A DNA stretch of 64,000 nucleotides from Gracilimonas sp. (GTDB lineage Bacteria > Bacteroidota > Rhodothermia > Balneolales > Balneolaceae), in the NCBI RefSeq assembly GCF_040218225.1, contig NZ_JAVJQO010000008.1, positions 310,001 to 374,000 of the forward strand, written 5' to 3'. The notes below the pieces were generated by a model. The model was not told the DNA's origin and ran no database searches. It was given only the letters and a program-made list of their open reading frames with translations. This document shows, one piece after another, positions 55,053-64,000 of this stretch. Numbering within the stretch: position 1 is the stretch's first letter; every line of letters starts with the position of its first letter. Both the position numbers and the translations under genes were made by a program.

Positions 55053-56390
55053 TTACTCACTTACCGCTACAAATTCCTCGTCACGGCTGGTGAATTTGAC
55101 TACTTCATCTAATAATAATTTATGTACTGATTCCACTTCCATGTTCTCAATACTTTCTAGTGTAAAAGCGTAAACCAAAAGTTCACGCGCTTTTTTCTTG
55201 GTCAGACCACGGCTATGCAGATAAAATACCTCGTCTTCATTCAGATGACCTATGGTGGCTCCGTGCGAGCAAAGTACGTCGTCAGAAAAAATCTCAAGCT
55301 GTGGTTTGGTGTGAACCGTTCCGTCGTAGGATAACAACAGGTTTCGATTTTCCTGGAAGGAATCGATTTTCTGTGAGTCTTTACGAACAAAAATCTTACC
55401 GTTAAAAATGGAATGCGCTTTATCGTTCACCACTACTTTATGTAGCTGGTGGCTTTGCGCATGCCAGTGTCTGTGATCGATAGCAGAATGCGTATCAGCT
55501 ATTTGTTCACCGTCAATCAGCACCAGGCCATCGATAGTAAAATTGACTTCTTCATCATTCTGGACAACTCGTGGATCGTTCCTGAACAATTTTGCTCCCA
55601 GACAAATAGTGTATGAGTGATATTCAGCATATTTATCCAGGTGAGCAATCGGACGTGAAATATGATTCGCCTTTTTACTGTCGCGCTGAATACGTGCATG
55701 GTGAACATGAGCGCCTTCAAAGAGCTTAAACTCATTCACAGTTACATTCAGATATTCATTTTGCTCCAGAGCTACGTGCTCCTCAACAATGGTTGATTTG
55801 GAATAAGCCTCACCTACAAAAAGCACCCTCGGAGTTGCGTAAAAAGCTTTGTCAGCACCCGTAAATACATTCAGGATATGAATCGGGGCTTCTACTTTGG
55901 TCTCTTTGGGAACATAAATAAAAGCACCATCTTTGAAATTAGCATCATTCAAAGCCGCAAACACATCCTGATCTTCATCATAATTGGTGTAAGCACCTAA
56001 ATGCTTTTCGATAATCTCAGAATCAGCGTTTTCTGCCAGCGTTCCTACAATTACATTTTCAGGAATATCCGTTGTTGAAGACAGCTCCGCATCAAATTCG
56101 CCGTTCACAAAAACCAACCGACTGTTGGTGGCTTCCGGCAGATAATATTCACTAATATCACCAACTGAAACAGTTCCAGCTTCTGATACCGGCACAAAAT
56201 GGCTTCGGCTGATTGATTTCAGGTCTGTAAATCGCCAGTCTTCGTCCTTCTTGGTTGGAAATGGGAATTCAGAAATATTTCCCGCTCCTTTCTCATTCAA
56301 TCCGGCAATAGCTGAAACGTTAGATACGGTTTCAAAATTACCGTCCAGAAAGTCTAAAATGGTTTCTTTTTCTTTTACTGCTACACTCAT
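55053..56390 (-). CDS. sufD: Fe-S assembly protein SufD
   Basis: A 445-aa scaffold component of SufBC2D. The C-terminal beta-helix stretch (VLCSHGATIGHLNEDEVFYLHSRG region) with the conserved SHGATIG motif is intact. The N-terminal part has KKDEDWRFTDL, the typical SufD opening. Its start shares one base with the stop of sufC (TAATG). SufD joins SufC in ATP-driven cluster assembly. Confidence 0.95.
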   Translation of the reverse strand: MSVAVKEKETILDFLDGNFETVSNVSAIAGLNEKGAGNISEFPFPTKKDEDWRFTDLKSISRSHFVPVSEAGTVSVGDISEYYLPEATNSRLVFVNGEFDAELSSTTDIPENVIVGTLAENADSEIIEKHLGAYTNYDEDQDVFAALNDANFKDGAFIYVPKETKVEAPIHILNVFTGADKAFYATPRVLFVGEAYSKSTIVEEHVALEQNEYLNVTVNEFKLFEGAHVHHARIQRDSKKANHISRPIAHLDKYAEYHSYTICLGAKLFRNDPRVVQNDEEVNFTIDGLVLIDGEQIADTHSAIDHRHWHAQSHQLHKVVVNDKAHSIFNGKIFVRKDSQKIDSFQENRNLLLSYDGTVHTKPQLEIFSDDVLCSHGATIGHLNEDEVFYLHSRGLTKKKARELLVYAFTLESIENMEVESVHKLLLDEVVKFTSRDEEFVAVSE

Positions 56391-57163
56391 TACTGAGCCT
56401 CTCCATTTAGGGAAAATTCTTTTTCTAACCAGTCGTAACCTTGATCTTCAAGCTCAAGTGCAAGGCTTTTGTCGCCTGATTTCACAATCTTACCACCCAT
56501 CATTACATGCACATAATCAGGAGTAATATAATTCAGGAGACGCTGGTAGTGAGTAATCAGTACAATCCCATTTTCTGGTCCTGCAATTTTATTGATGCCG
56601 TCTGATACAATTTTCAGCGCATCGATATCCAGGCCGGAATCGGTTTCATCCATAAAAGCCAGCTTTGGATTCAGCACGGCCATTTGGAATACCTCATTCT
56701 TCTTCTTCTCACCACCGGAAAATCCAGTATTGATAGACCGCTCGAGAAATTCATCTTTCATATCAATGATTTCCAGACGATCTTTTAAATAGTCTTCAAA
56801 CTCAATTGGGTCTAGTTCTTCGCGGCCGTTTTCTCGGGCAATAGTGTTGTATGATTCACGAAGAAGGGTTTTGTTGGTGATACCCGGAACTTCTACCGGA
56901 TACTGAAATGCCAGGAACAGCCCAAGGTGAGCTCGTTCATCAGCATCCATATCAGTGATGTCTTCTCCTTCAAACAGGATTTCACCTTCGGTTACTTCAT
57001 ACTCCGGGTGACCAGAAACAACTTTGGCCAGCGTACTCTTCCCGCTGCCGTTTGGTCCCATAATGGCATGGATTTCACCTTTGTTGATCTTCAGGTTCAC
57101 ACCCTTCAGAATCTGTTCTTCTTCGCCTTCTACTGAGGCATGTAAATTTTTAATCTCTAACAC
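56390..57163 (-). CDS. sufC: Fe-S assembly ATPase SufC
   Basis: An ABC ATPase of the SufBCD scaffold. Walker A is GPNGSGKST, the signature is [11 protein letters not shown] and Walker B is [13 protein letters not shown] prefer the GTG at 57163, which gives the family-typical start (VLEIKNLHA, initiator read as Met) and 257 aa. An upstream in-frame ATG at 57214 would add 17 residues ([16 protein letters not shown]), and it lies inside repeat copy 2, where GGAGG sits at Shine-Dalgarno distance. Both starts may be used. sufD follows with a 1-base overlap. Confidence 0.92.
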   Translation of the reverse strand: MLEIKNLHASVEGEEEQILKGVNLKINKGEIHAIMGPNGSGKSTLAKVVSGHPEYEVTEGEILFEGEDITDMDADERAHLGLFLAFQYPVEVPGITNKTLLRESYNTIARENGREELDPIEFEDYLKDRLEIIDMKDEFLERSINTGFSGGEKKKNEVFQMAVLNPKLAFMDETDSGLDIDALKIVSDGINKIAGPENGIVLITHYQRLLNYITPDYVHVMMGGKIVKSGDKSLALELEDQGYDWLEKEFSLNGEAQ

Positions 57164-57209
57164 GTTATCGTTCTTTTCTTTTTTGATTTTAAGTTCTTTG
57201 TCGTTTCTG

Positions 57210-57284
57210 GTCATCCTGAGGATACCTCCGAAGGATCTTCACATGTCGAACTAGTGAAGATTCATCGCTATCGCTCTGAATGAC
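57210..57284. repeat. 75-bp palindromic repeat, copy 2 (between sufB and sufC)
   Basis: Begins GTCATCCTGAGG and ends CTCTGAATGAC. The inner arms GATCTTCAC and GTGAAGATT pair over 9 bases, one of them G-T. On the minus strand it holds GGAGG followed 10 bases later by an ATG that is in frame with sufC. It differs from copy 1 at 11 of 75 positions. Confidence 0.85.
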
Positions 57285-57301
57285 TTCATGGGTAGTTTCA
57301 A

Positions 57302-58744
57302 TTACCCTACACTACCTTCCAGCTTGATATCCAACAGCTTGTTCGCCTCAACGGCAAATTCAAGCGGCAGTTCTTTCAGTACTTCTTTCACAAACCCATT
57401 AATAATCATGGAAATGGCATCCTGCTCACTTATACCACGCTGCATCAGGTAGAAAATCTGCTCTTCTCCTACTCGTGAAGTTGAAGCTTCGTGCTCCACA
57501 CTTGCCGTTGGGTTCTGAGAAGAGATATATGGGAATGTATGTGCACCGCAAGTTTGCCCGATCAACATCGAGTCACAAACCGAATAATTACGTGCACCAT
57601 CCGCTTTCTTAGAGATTTTCACTTCACCTCGGTAACTGTTTTGTGAGTTACCGGCAGAAATACCTTTAGAAATAATGGTACTCTTGGTGTTCTTACCGAT
57701 GTGAATCATTTTGGTACCGGTATCGGCCTGCTGACGTTTGTTGGTAACAGCGACTGAATAAAACTCACCGATGGAATTATCCCCCTGTAAAATCACACTT
57801 GGATATTTCAGGGTTACGGCTGAGCCGGTTTCAAGCTGTGTCCAGGAAATCTTTGAATTCTTACCCCGGCAAGCACCACGCTTGGTTACAAAGTTATAGA
57901 TACCACCTTTACCATCTTCATCACCGGCGTACCAGTTCTGAATGGTGGAGTATTTAATCTCGGCGTTATCCATCGCCACTAACTCAACAACCGCTGCGTG
58001 CAACTGGTGCTCATCATACATAGGAGCAGTACAGCCTTCGAGGTAGCTTACATGTGAATTGTCTTCAGCAATAATAAGCGTACGCTCAAACTGCCCGGAG
58101 TTCATGTTGTTAATCCGGAAATAGGTAGAAAGCTCCATCGGACAGATGGTGTCTTTCGGTACATAGCAGAAAGATCCGTCTGAAAACACAGCGGAATTTA
58201 GAGCAGCGTAGAAGTTATCCCGGGCTGGCACTACTGATCCCATATATTTCTTAACCAATTCCGGGTGATTTTTAACCGCTTCTGAAATGGAGCAGAAAAT
58301 CACGCCGGCTTCAGCAAGCTTCTCCTTGAACGTTGTGAAGATAGAAACACTATCGAAAACAGCATCAACTGCAACTCCGGACAACATTTTTTGCTCATCC
58401 AGTGGAATTCCCAATTTATCATAAGTCTCACGAATCTTTGGGTCTACGTCATCCAGACTATCCAATTTGGGTTTATTCTTGGGAGCTGAGTAATATTGAA
58501 TATTCTCAAAATCAGGCTTTTCATAGGTTGCATTGAACCAATCAGGTTCTTCCATTTCAGTCCACGCCCGATAAGCCTTCAAACGGAACTCAAGCATCCA
58601 CTCCGGCTCTTCTTTTCGAGCAGAGAGTTCGCGGATGATATCTTCGTTAAGTCCCTTGGGAAAATCTTCGTATTCAACATCGGTGGAAAAGCCATATTTG
58701 TACTCTTCCCCAATCATTGACTCTAACGCTTGCGTTTCGCTCAT
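57302..58744 (-). CDS. sufB: Fe-S assembly protein SufB
   Basis: The main scaffold subunit on which the cluster is built, 480 aa. Typical SufB stretches are [17 protein letters not shown] at the start, [35 protein letters not shown], and the C-terminal [20 protein letters not shown]. The Cys in CTAP and the catalytic Cys/Glu region appear intact. It is the first gene of the suf operon, so the promoter lies in the gap beginning at 58745. Confidence 0.96.
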   Translation of the reverse strand: MSETQALESMIGEEYKYGFSTDVEYEDFPKGLNEDIIRELSARKEEPEWMLEFRLKAYRAWTEMEEPDWFNATYEKPDFENIQYYSAPKNKPKLDSLDDVDPKIRETYDKLGIPLDEQKMLSGVAVDAVFDSVSIFTTFKEKLAEAGVIFCSISEAVKNHPELVKKYMGSVVPARDNFYAALNSAVFSDGSFCYVPKDTICPMELSTYFRINNMNSGQFERTLIIAEDNSHVSYLEGCTAPMYDEHQLHAAVVELVAMDNAEIKYSTIQNWYAGDEDGKGGIYNFVTKRGACRGKNSKISWTQLETGSAVTLKYPSVILQGDNSIGEFYSVAVTNKRQQADTGTKMIHIGKNTKSTIISKGISAGNSQNSYRGEVKISKKADGARNYSVCDSMLIGQTCGAHTFPYISSQNPTASVEHEASTSRVGEEQIFYLMQRGISEQDAISMIINGFVKEVLKELPLEFAVEANKLLDIKLEGSVG

Positions 58745-59136
58745 TAGTTATATGGTCTTAAAATTTTGCTTCTTGATTACACCTGAAAAACAACCTTTCA
58801 TCGGTTTAAGTTCGCTCTTTTACAGGCCTATTTAGATTGAGTACAAATATACGAAATCTACCTTTCTTAACTAAATCTGAAATGATTGAGAATCTCTATT
58901 GAATAAATAGGTTTGTAACGGTAAGTAATTGTAAGCCAAACGTTGAAAAGTTCGGGGTTTGTTTAGCCATGGAAATTGATTGCTTTCTCCCGACCAAGTC
59001 CTTCAGAGCGAAGCGATGAATATTTGCCAAGATGATATACTTAGGATTAATCAAGAAAATCCTCCCATCCCATAAATCAAGGTTCAAAATCATGGAACCT
59101 TGATTGGCTTGATTTTGGGATTACCATGATTACAAC
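58745..59136. other. 392-base intergenic region between pta and sufB
   Basis: Holds the sufB promoter at its left end and repeat-like sequence at its right end. The stretch 58896-59093 can be read as a 65-codon frame, but its translation looks like a repeat rather than a protein. No SufR or IscR operator could be identified with confidence. Confidence 0.45.
59075..59105. terminator. Hairpin after pta, repeat-like (AATCAAGGTTC / GAACCTTGATT)
   Basis: Perfect 11-bp arms at 59075-59085 and 59095-59105 with a 9-base loop, 32 bases after the pta stop codon. There is no clear U-tract on the minus strand, so termination is not assured. The neighbouring text (TTGGCTTGATTTTGGGATTA) resembles a common Bacteroidota intergenic repeat. 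Confidence 0.45.
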
Positions 59137-60090
59137 TTACTCCCTCCCCATCAGGGAGCATACACAGGCGGTATTTACAATATCTTCCCAGGAACAGCCT
59201 CTGGAAAGATCCATCATGGGCTTGGCTAATCCCTGAATAATCGGACCGGTTGCAGTAGCCCCGGCTAGTCGCTCTGTAATTTTGTAAGCGATATTTCCGG
59301 CATCAAGGTTTGGGAAAATAAACACATTGGCCTGTCCTGCTACTTCTGATCCCGGTGCTTTGCGTATGGCAATATCAGGAATTATAGAAGCATCGAATTG
59401 CAGTTCACCATCTACCGGAAAATCCAGATTATGAGATTTTACGATTTCCAGGGCTTCCCGGACCAGATCTATGCGCTCGTGTTCAGCACTGCCTTTTGTA
59501 GAAAAAGAAAGCATGGAGACTTTTGGACCAGCTCCGGTAACTTTTTTATGGGTTTGAGCTGAATCCATTGCGATGGTGGCCAGTTGCTCAGCATTGGGAT
59601 ATGGCACTACCGCACAATCTCCATAGGTAAACACACGGCCGTCATCAAAACTCATGAGGAATACACTGGATACGACATTAGAACCCGGTTTCAGGCCAAT
59701 GGTTTGAATTGCTGCCCGAAGAACATCACCGGTTGTAGATACTGAACCAGCTACACAGCCGTCGGCATCACCTGCTGCAACCATAGCCGAAGCGAAGAAA
59801 AGCGGGTCTTTAATAATTTCAATAGCTTCTGCTTCAGATAGTCCTTTATGTTTCCTTCTCTCATAAAAAGAATGTGCATATTTCTTAAGGTTTTCGTCCG
59901 AAACCGGGTCAATAAATTTTAGTTCTTCAGGAATTGAAGCACTTTCATTCTGAATCAGTATGGGCTTAGCCAGATCATTTTCCTGCAAAAAAAGAGCTGC
60001 TTTAATTACCCGCTCATCCGAAGAGCGCGGAAACACGATGGTTTTTAAGTCCGATTTTGATCTTTTTCGAATGTCTTCAATGATATCCAT
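59137..60090 (-). CDS. pta: Phosphate acetyltransferase (short form)
   Basis: Interconverts acetyl-CoA and acetyl phosphate. The 317 aa cover only the catalytic PTA/PTB domain, as in the Bacillus type, without the regulatory N-terminus of the long enterobacterial form. Characteristic blocks are VFPRSSDERVIKAALFLQEN, AGDADGCVAGSVSTTGDVLR, SMLSFSTKGSAEHERIDLVR and QANVFIFPNLDAGNIAYKI. The ATG at 60090 is used (MDIIEDIRKRSK); it shares one base with the stop of the transporter gene. It forms the acetate pathway with ackA three genes upstream. Confidence 0.95.
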   Translation of the reverse strand: MDIIEDIRKRSKSDLKTIVFPRSSDERVIKAALFLQENDLAKPILIQNESASIPEELKFIDPVSDENLKKYAHSFYERRKHKGLSEAEAIEIIKDPLFFASAMVAAGDADGCVAGSVSTTGDVLRAAIQTIGLKPGSNVVSSVFLMSFDDGRVFTYGDCAVVPYPNAEQLATIAMDSAQTHKKVTGAGPKVSMLSFSTKGSAEHERIDLVREALEIVKSHNLDFPVDGELQFDASIIPDIAIRKAPGSEVAGQANVFIFPNLDAGNIAYKITERLAGATATGPIIQGLAKPMMDLSRGCSWEDIVNTACVCSLMGRE

Positions 60091-60953
60091 TATCCTACTA
60101 GTAAAATGATTGAAATTACTGCTACAGCCAGTCCTGACCATTGCTTCGCCGAAGGTTTATCTTTCCATATTCCGATACCAATGATCGTCCCTAAAACAAC
60201 CAGGCTCACGTTCACAAGTGGGAAGACGATAGAGCCGGGCATAAGTTTTAACGCATAAATCAAAAATATGGACGAATAGAGATTTACAACTCCGGTGGCT
60301 ATACCATACACGATTTCTGTGAAGTTAAAATGAATCTCCCTCCTTTTTAAAAGAATTACTATTCCCACTAAAAAGGAAAAAAAGAAAATTCCCGAAACAA
60401 AAAGATCTTCCGAAATCTGTTGGGAAAACAACTGCTCATACACTTTCAGTCCGGTGTCGGCCATTCCTGTCATTAAAAAAATTAATACCGGCAACCACGC
60501 ATGGGAGAATCCGGAAATACTTTTCGTGCTTATGCGTGGCACCATCAGCAACAATGAGCCCAAGGCCAGGATGATTCCAATGTATTTCAATCCACCGATG
60601 GCTTCACCAAATACAAACAGGCTAATTCCAATCGGGAAAATCAGAGACATTCGCATCGCGGCTATACTAACGCCCATTCCCACCCTGTCGATTGAACGGC
60701 TATAAACCACCATATTAGCGATGAATATTATCCCCAGAATGAGCGCAAGAATAATAAGCCAAATTCCTGGATCGGGAGAGATTTCGGGGAAAACAGAAAA
60801 TTCAGTTGAATTGAACAAGCTGATTAAAAACCCAGCCAGATAATTGCAAACCAGTATTTTGAGTACATTCAGCTTTCTGTTTTCAGCAAGCTTTAGTATT
60901 TGGGCAATGGTAAGCGAACACGAAATACTCAGAAATATGTAGAGCAATCCCAT
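60090..60953 (-). CDS. EamA/DMT-type membrane transporter
   Basis: An inner-membrane protein of 287 aa with about ten hydrophobic segments in two EamA-like halves, short loops and few charges. The second half ends ISIILLVG. DMT proteins export or import small metabolites, amino acids or nucleotide-sugar-like compounds; the substrate cannot be read. It shares one base with pta and one with the caspase-like lipoprotein gene, so all are translated from one message. Confidence 0.88.
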   Translation of the reverse strand: MGLLYIFLSISCSLTIAQILKLAENRKLNVLKILVCNYLAGFLISLFNSTEFSVFPEISPDPGIWLIILALILGIIFIANMVVYSRSIDRVGMGVSIAAMRMSLIFPIGISLFVFGEAIGGLKYIGIILALGSLLLMVPRISTKSISGFSHAWLPVLIFLMTGMADTGLKVYEQLFSQQISEDLFVSGIFFFSFLVGIVILLKRREIHFNFTEIVYGIATGVVNLYSSIFLIYALKLMPGSIVFPLVNVSLVVLGTIIGIGIWKDKPSAKQWSGLAVAVISIILLVG

Positions 60954-62683
60954 CAGTTCAGAAGCTCAAGCTCACTGTTTCCGAAGAATAATGGATTCTG
61001 AGGGCGTTCATAAAGACTGCGGGACGTAAAAGGCACATTCCTTTCTAAATGATTATAGATGGCATTCATCGTCATATTTCGCTCTTTAATGGCTTCAGCC
61101 AGATAGTATGTAAAAATGCTATGTCTGTTTTGCTCTCCACTTGTGGAGGAATAAATTCCCGAACGTTGACCTGGCCTTGAAGAAAAGAATACAGCTGACG
61201 CAAAATTTCTATCTGTAATAATGGAAGCAAGATTATCCAGAGGCTGGGTTGAACCATTTTCATTCAGTATATCGAGATCCGCAAAAACTTTAATAGAGTT
61301 TAAGTCCAGGTTATTGAAAGCTCTGAATAATTTTTGAAGATCAATATATTGTAGTTCCCCATCATCAGATAACTCGCTTCCCAACAGATAAACCTGGCCA
61401 TCCCTGATTTCTGCATAGCCATTAATGTATACATTAAGATTGTGCCGGGAATCATTTATAGTTGAAGCCAGTCGGGAGTAAGCTCTGTCTACCATCATAT
61501 CGCTGGTGGCATTCATTGCCTTTACGACTCTCGTACTTCTGACACCAAAACCCTGAATGAAATATTCTTCCATTAATTTCGCGTCACGCTGACCATAAAT
61601 ACGTTCCGAAAATTCTCCTTCATACTGATTGTTGGACAGTATAAAAGCTCCTGAATTAAGCGAGCTTCTTCCCAATACCGGAATATTTCTCTCCACATCA
61701 ACCGAGCCAAAGGGAACATTGGGGATGGCAACAACAGAAAGATCGGAAGCAAATTCAGAGGGCCTCCAAATAGTGCGTACATCATTTACCGAAACCCAGG
61801 TTTCAGAAATACCATACAACACTTTATACCAATCGCCTTCTTTAGAAACCAGCTTTAGCTGACTTCCTTCAGCCAGATCGGTTAGAATATTACCCGGGTT
61901 AGATTCCGGTTCATTCCTAAGAGCCGTAATTTGCACGTTTACTACCACAAATTGTTCAAAAACAGACGGAACCGCTACTTCTTTTCTATGAGTTAAAGAA
62001 TCATATGATGCTTCAACAACGATATTCTGTCGGGGATTTTCATCAAATATTCCGGCATCCACTTCTTCTGCAAGGTTAATTGAGATACGTCCCCTGTTAA
62101 AATCCCATTCTTTATTCTCTACCAATATCCTGTTGTTGTAAGAAATTCGGATTCCGGGGTTATCGGTGTTATATGGACGAGCAGAGGTAGTATCAACCTC
62201 CGTGGTGGTACCGGTCTGCCTCAATAAACGGCTTTCCCCGGTGCGTGTAGGCTCACCAACAGGTTTCATATTTAAAAAAGACAAACCGGTTAGCAGGGTG
62301 CCTGCTCCGGTTAAAGCATACCGCTGTATATCAGAAGGACGATCCAGAAATTGATCAGAAAAAGCAGCATAGTAAGACAGTCCCGCTCCGGCAGCACCGA
62401 GTAAAACATATCCTAGCCTGGGGCGATACCTTTGTATATAACGCTCAGTTTTCACCCTTTCAGCGTATTCATAGGTATTAATTGATTTCAGGTCAAAATG
62501 AATAATGGGCTGGTTTGGCGTGATACCATTGGTGCTTTCTAAATAATACTGGGATGAAATAAGCTCATAGTCGTTAATATCAAGAGCCTGATCATCAACA
62601 ACTACCCAACTGGTACTTGAGCATCCCTGTAATAACAAGCTTGCTACTAAAGCAGCAAAAATTAAATAGTTTTTTAAGCCCAT
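60953..62683 (-). CDS. Lipoprotein with SH3-like and degenerate caspase-like domains
   Basis: Lipobox LLQGC (Cys21). Residues about 251-305 form an SH3b-like domain (AEGSQLKLVSKEGDWYKVLY), and about 325-576 match the caspase-like C14 fold: a first strand GAFILSNNQYEG, and the insertion block MEEYFIQGFGV with KAMNATSDMM as in such proteases. Where active members have GHG, this one has NGYA at 420-423. Where they have the catalytic Cys after DAC, it reads FADLDIL (467-473). Both catalytic residues look lost, so it is probably a pseudoenzyme. It overlaps ackA by 10 bases. Confidence 0.78.
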   Translation of the reverse strand: MGLKNYLIFAALVASLLLQGCSSTSWVVVDDQALDINDYELISSQYYLESTNGITPNQPIIHFDLKSINTYEYAERVKTERYIQRYRPRLGYVLLGAAGAGLSYYAAFSDQFLDRPSDIQRYALTGAGTLLTGLSFLNMKPVGEPTRTGESRLLRQTGTTTEVDTTSARPYNTDNPGIRISYNNRILVENKEWDFNRGRISINLAEEVDAGIFDENPRQNIVVEASYDSLTHRKEVAVPSVFEQFVVVNVQITALRNEPESNPGNILTDLAEGSQLKLVSKEGDWYKVLYGISETWVSVNDVRTIWRPSEFASDLSVVAIPNVPFGSVDVERNIPVLGRSSLNSGAFILSNNQYEGEFSERIYGQRDAKLMEEYFIQGFGVRSTRVVKAMNATSDMMVDRAYSRLASTINDSRHNLNVYINGYAEIRDGQVYLLGSELSDDGELQYIDLQKLFRAFNNLDLNSIKVFADLDILNENGSTQPLDNLASIITDRNFASAVFFSSRPGQRSGIYSSTSGEQNRHSIFTYYLAEAIKERNMTMNAIYNHLERNVPFTSRSLYERPQNPLFFGNSELELLN

Positions 62684-63891
62684 GGAGTTTGCTTTGAAGC
62701 CGTAGCTATTTTGGCTGCATCTATTGCGATCACCAATTCTTCATTAGTTGGAATAACGTGAACATCCACATCTGAATTGTCTGCACTAATTTTAGTTTCG
62801 TTGCCCAAATCTGCGTTTTTGTTCACATCAATTTCAATGCCGGCATATTGCATATTCCCTAGTATTTTCTCACGGATGGGGGCTGCATTTTCACCTATAC
62901 CACCTGTAAAAATGATCGCATCCACTCCATTTAATGCCGCAATGTAAGATCCGATGTATTTCTTTACCCGATAGCAAAAAACATCAATGGCTTCATTACT
63001 GCGGCGGTCACCACTTTCAGCTTCATCCAGTAAATCACGCATATCGGCAGCATATCCGCTGAGGCCCAGAAGTCCGCTATGCTTGTTCAATAAAGCATGA
63101 ACATTTGCAAGAGATAATTCCTCTTTCTCTATGAGGTAGAACAAAATAGATGGATCTATATCGCCACTTCTGGTTCCCATAACCAAGCCTTCGAGTGGAG
63201 AAAAACCCATGCTGGTATCGTATGATTTACCATCTTTGATAGCGGTTACCGAACATCCGTTACCCAAATGACATGTAATTACTTTGGAACCTTCCTTTGG
63301 TTTGCCTGATATTTTGTGATACTGACGACTCACGTAATAATGTGAGGTTCCATGAAAACCATACTTTCTGATTTTATATCTGCGATAGAGTCGATTGGGA
63401 ATACCATATAAATAGGCATGTTGTGGTAAAGAATGATGGAAAGCTGTATCAAAAACAGCCACGTGCGGCACATTGGGCAGATGCTGTTTGGCAGCGCGAA
63501 TCCCCTCCAGATTTGGGGGATTATGCAACGGAGCGATATCAAAAGCTTGCTGAATCGCTTCTTCAACATCTTCGTCGATGAGTACAGAATCTTTAAAGGT
63601 TTCCCCTCCGTGTACCACCCGATGGCCAACAGCTTCAATTTCATCAAGGGATTGAAGAGAATCATTGTCAGACTCAATCAACAATTCCATAATTTTCTTA
63701 AGAGCAGCTGCATGGTTTTCAATTACCATAGACTTTTTAAGCGGCTTCTCATCCTTAAATTCTTGTTTGATAATTGAAGTCACCGCCCCGATACGCTCGA
63801 CTAACCCCTTGCATAAACACTCTTTATTCTCCGTGTTTATGAGTTGGTATTTAATAGATGAACTACCGCAGTTTATTACCAGAATTTTCAT
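62674..63891 (-). CDS. ackA: Acetate kinase
   Basis: Converts acetyl phosphate and ADP to acetate and ATP. Typical stretches are MKILVINCGSSSIKYQLI at the start, GHRVVHGG, FDTAFHHSLP, RRYKIRKYGFHGTSHYYVS, CHLGNGCSVTAI, TRSGDIDP and IIFTGGIGENAAPIREKIL. Length 405 aa is standard. It shares the operon with pta but is separated from it by two membrane or envelope genes, unlike the usual adjacent ackA-pta pair. Confidence 0.97.
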   Translation of the reverse strand: MKILVINCGSSSIKYQLINTENKECLCKGLVERIGAVTSIIKQEFKDEKPLKKSMVIENHAAALKKIMELLIESDNDSLQSLDEIEAVGHRVVHGGETFKDSVLIDEDVEEAIQQAFDIAPLHNPPNLEGIRAAKQHLPNVPHVAVFDTAFHHSLPQHAYLYGIPNRLYRRYKIRKYGFHGTSHYYVSRQYHKISGKPKEGSKVITCHLGNGCSVTAIKDGKSYDTSMGFSPLEGLVMGTRSGDIDPSILFYLIEKEELSLANVHALLNKHSGLLGLSGYAADMRDLLDEAESGDRRSNEAIDVFCYRVKKYIGSYIAALNGVDAIIFTGGIGENAAPIREKILGNMQYAGIEIDVNKNADLGNETKISADNSDVDVHVIPTNEELVIAIDAAKIATASKQTPWA

Positions 63892-63898
63892 GAGTGAG

Positions 63899-64000
63899 TT
63901 AAAGTGAGATTACTGCTCCAATGCCTATCAAATTACGAAATTTGAAAGTTTTTTCTCCATTCTCGGGATCAGATATCCAAAATGGCACCTCATACCTGAT
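63899..64000 (-). CDS. 3' end of an upstream gene, barrel-like C-terminus (truncated by window edge)
   Basis: Read on the minus strand, 33 codons stay open from the window end to a TAA at 63899-63901. The amino-acid pattern FKFRNLIGIGAVISL, preceded by YEVPFWISDPENGEKT, alternates as in beta-strands and looks like a real C-terminus, possibly of an outer-membrane or surface protein. The stop is 7 bases before the ackA start, so it belongs to the same operon. No family can be assigned from 33 residues. Confidence 0.6.
   Translation of the reverse strand: MRYEVPFWISDPENGEKTFKFRNLIGIGAVISL

Noticed and set aside
58896-59093. A 65-codon minus-strand frame upstream of pta's neighbour
   Set aside because: It falls in repeat-like intergenic DNA and its translation has the look of a repeated element, not a protein.
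1-64000. CRISPR arrays, tRNA, rRNA or known riboswitches
   Set aside because: No regularly spaced repeats, cloverleaf-like sequences or conserved riboswitch cores were noticed on reading. Short RNAs could be missed without a covariance search.

Overview
The window looks like the chromosome of a Gram-negative marine bacterium of the Bacteroidota/Balneolota type. This is inferred from gene content: DUF5686, DUF2480, PpiC/SurA proteins in tandem, a SufBCDS operon, altronate dehydratase with tagaturonate reductase, TolB-like propeller proteins with outer-membrane barrels, and an isolated NuoI-like ferredoxin. Most genes are moderately AT-rich, tightly packed and arranged in long minus-strand operons. 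I saw no rRNA, tRNA, CRISPR array, transposase, integrase or phage structural gene.

Layout. 0-2 kb: an exported coiled-coil protein and a secreted histidine phosphatase. 1.8-11.2 kb: a minus-strand run of thymidine kinase, NupC-type nucleoside transporter, three PpiC-type foldases, a MoxR ATPase and a VWA-like membrane protein. 11.3-21.6 kb: a 2H phosphoesterase, then plus-strand genes for a UvrD-like helicase, a gluzincin/propeller/barrel protein, Der GTPase, NuoI-like ferredoxin, a DinB-like protein, a membrane protein, a peroxiredoxin and a lone receiver-domain regulator. 21.6-26 kb: TonB, a lipid kinase, DUF952, and a RimB-RimK-aspartoacylase-like set. 26-31.5 kb: an e(P4)-type acid phosphatase, a D-threonine aldolase-like enzyme, and hexuronate catabolism (uxaB, uxaA, cupin).

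31.8-40.5 kb is accessory. An NmrA-like reductase and an exported unknown protein are followed by a conspicuously GC-rich VOC protein, then an AT-rich defence block. In transcription order on the minus strand the block holds a phosphoribosyltransferase-like protein overlapping a NADAR protein, then a Gabija-like pair (OLD-type ATPase/TOPRIM nuclease plus UvrD-like helicase). Downstream of each pair lies a similar non-coding segment resembling the 5' half of an integron attC site. The block may therefore be a short series of defence cassettes, although no integron integrase is present. The NADAR plus PRTase-like pair is the best candidate for a poorly described system.

40.5-64 kb: two large exported proteins (propeller-amidohydrolase and DUF5686), LD-carboxypeptidase, nadD, bamD, a prenyl diphosphate synthase and type 2 IPP isomerase. 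Next come an SDR, DUF2480 and the SUF iron-sulfur operon (sufB-sufC-sufD-sufS-nfu-sufA-like). That operon is interrupted twice by a 75-bp repeat, one copy of which can supply an alternative start for sufC. The window ends with an ackA - degenerate caspase-like lipoprotein - DMT exporter - pta operon, preceded by the 3' end of another gene that runs off the edge.
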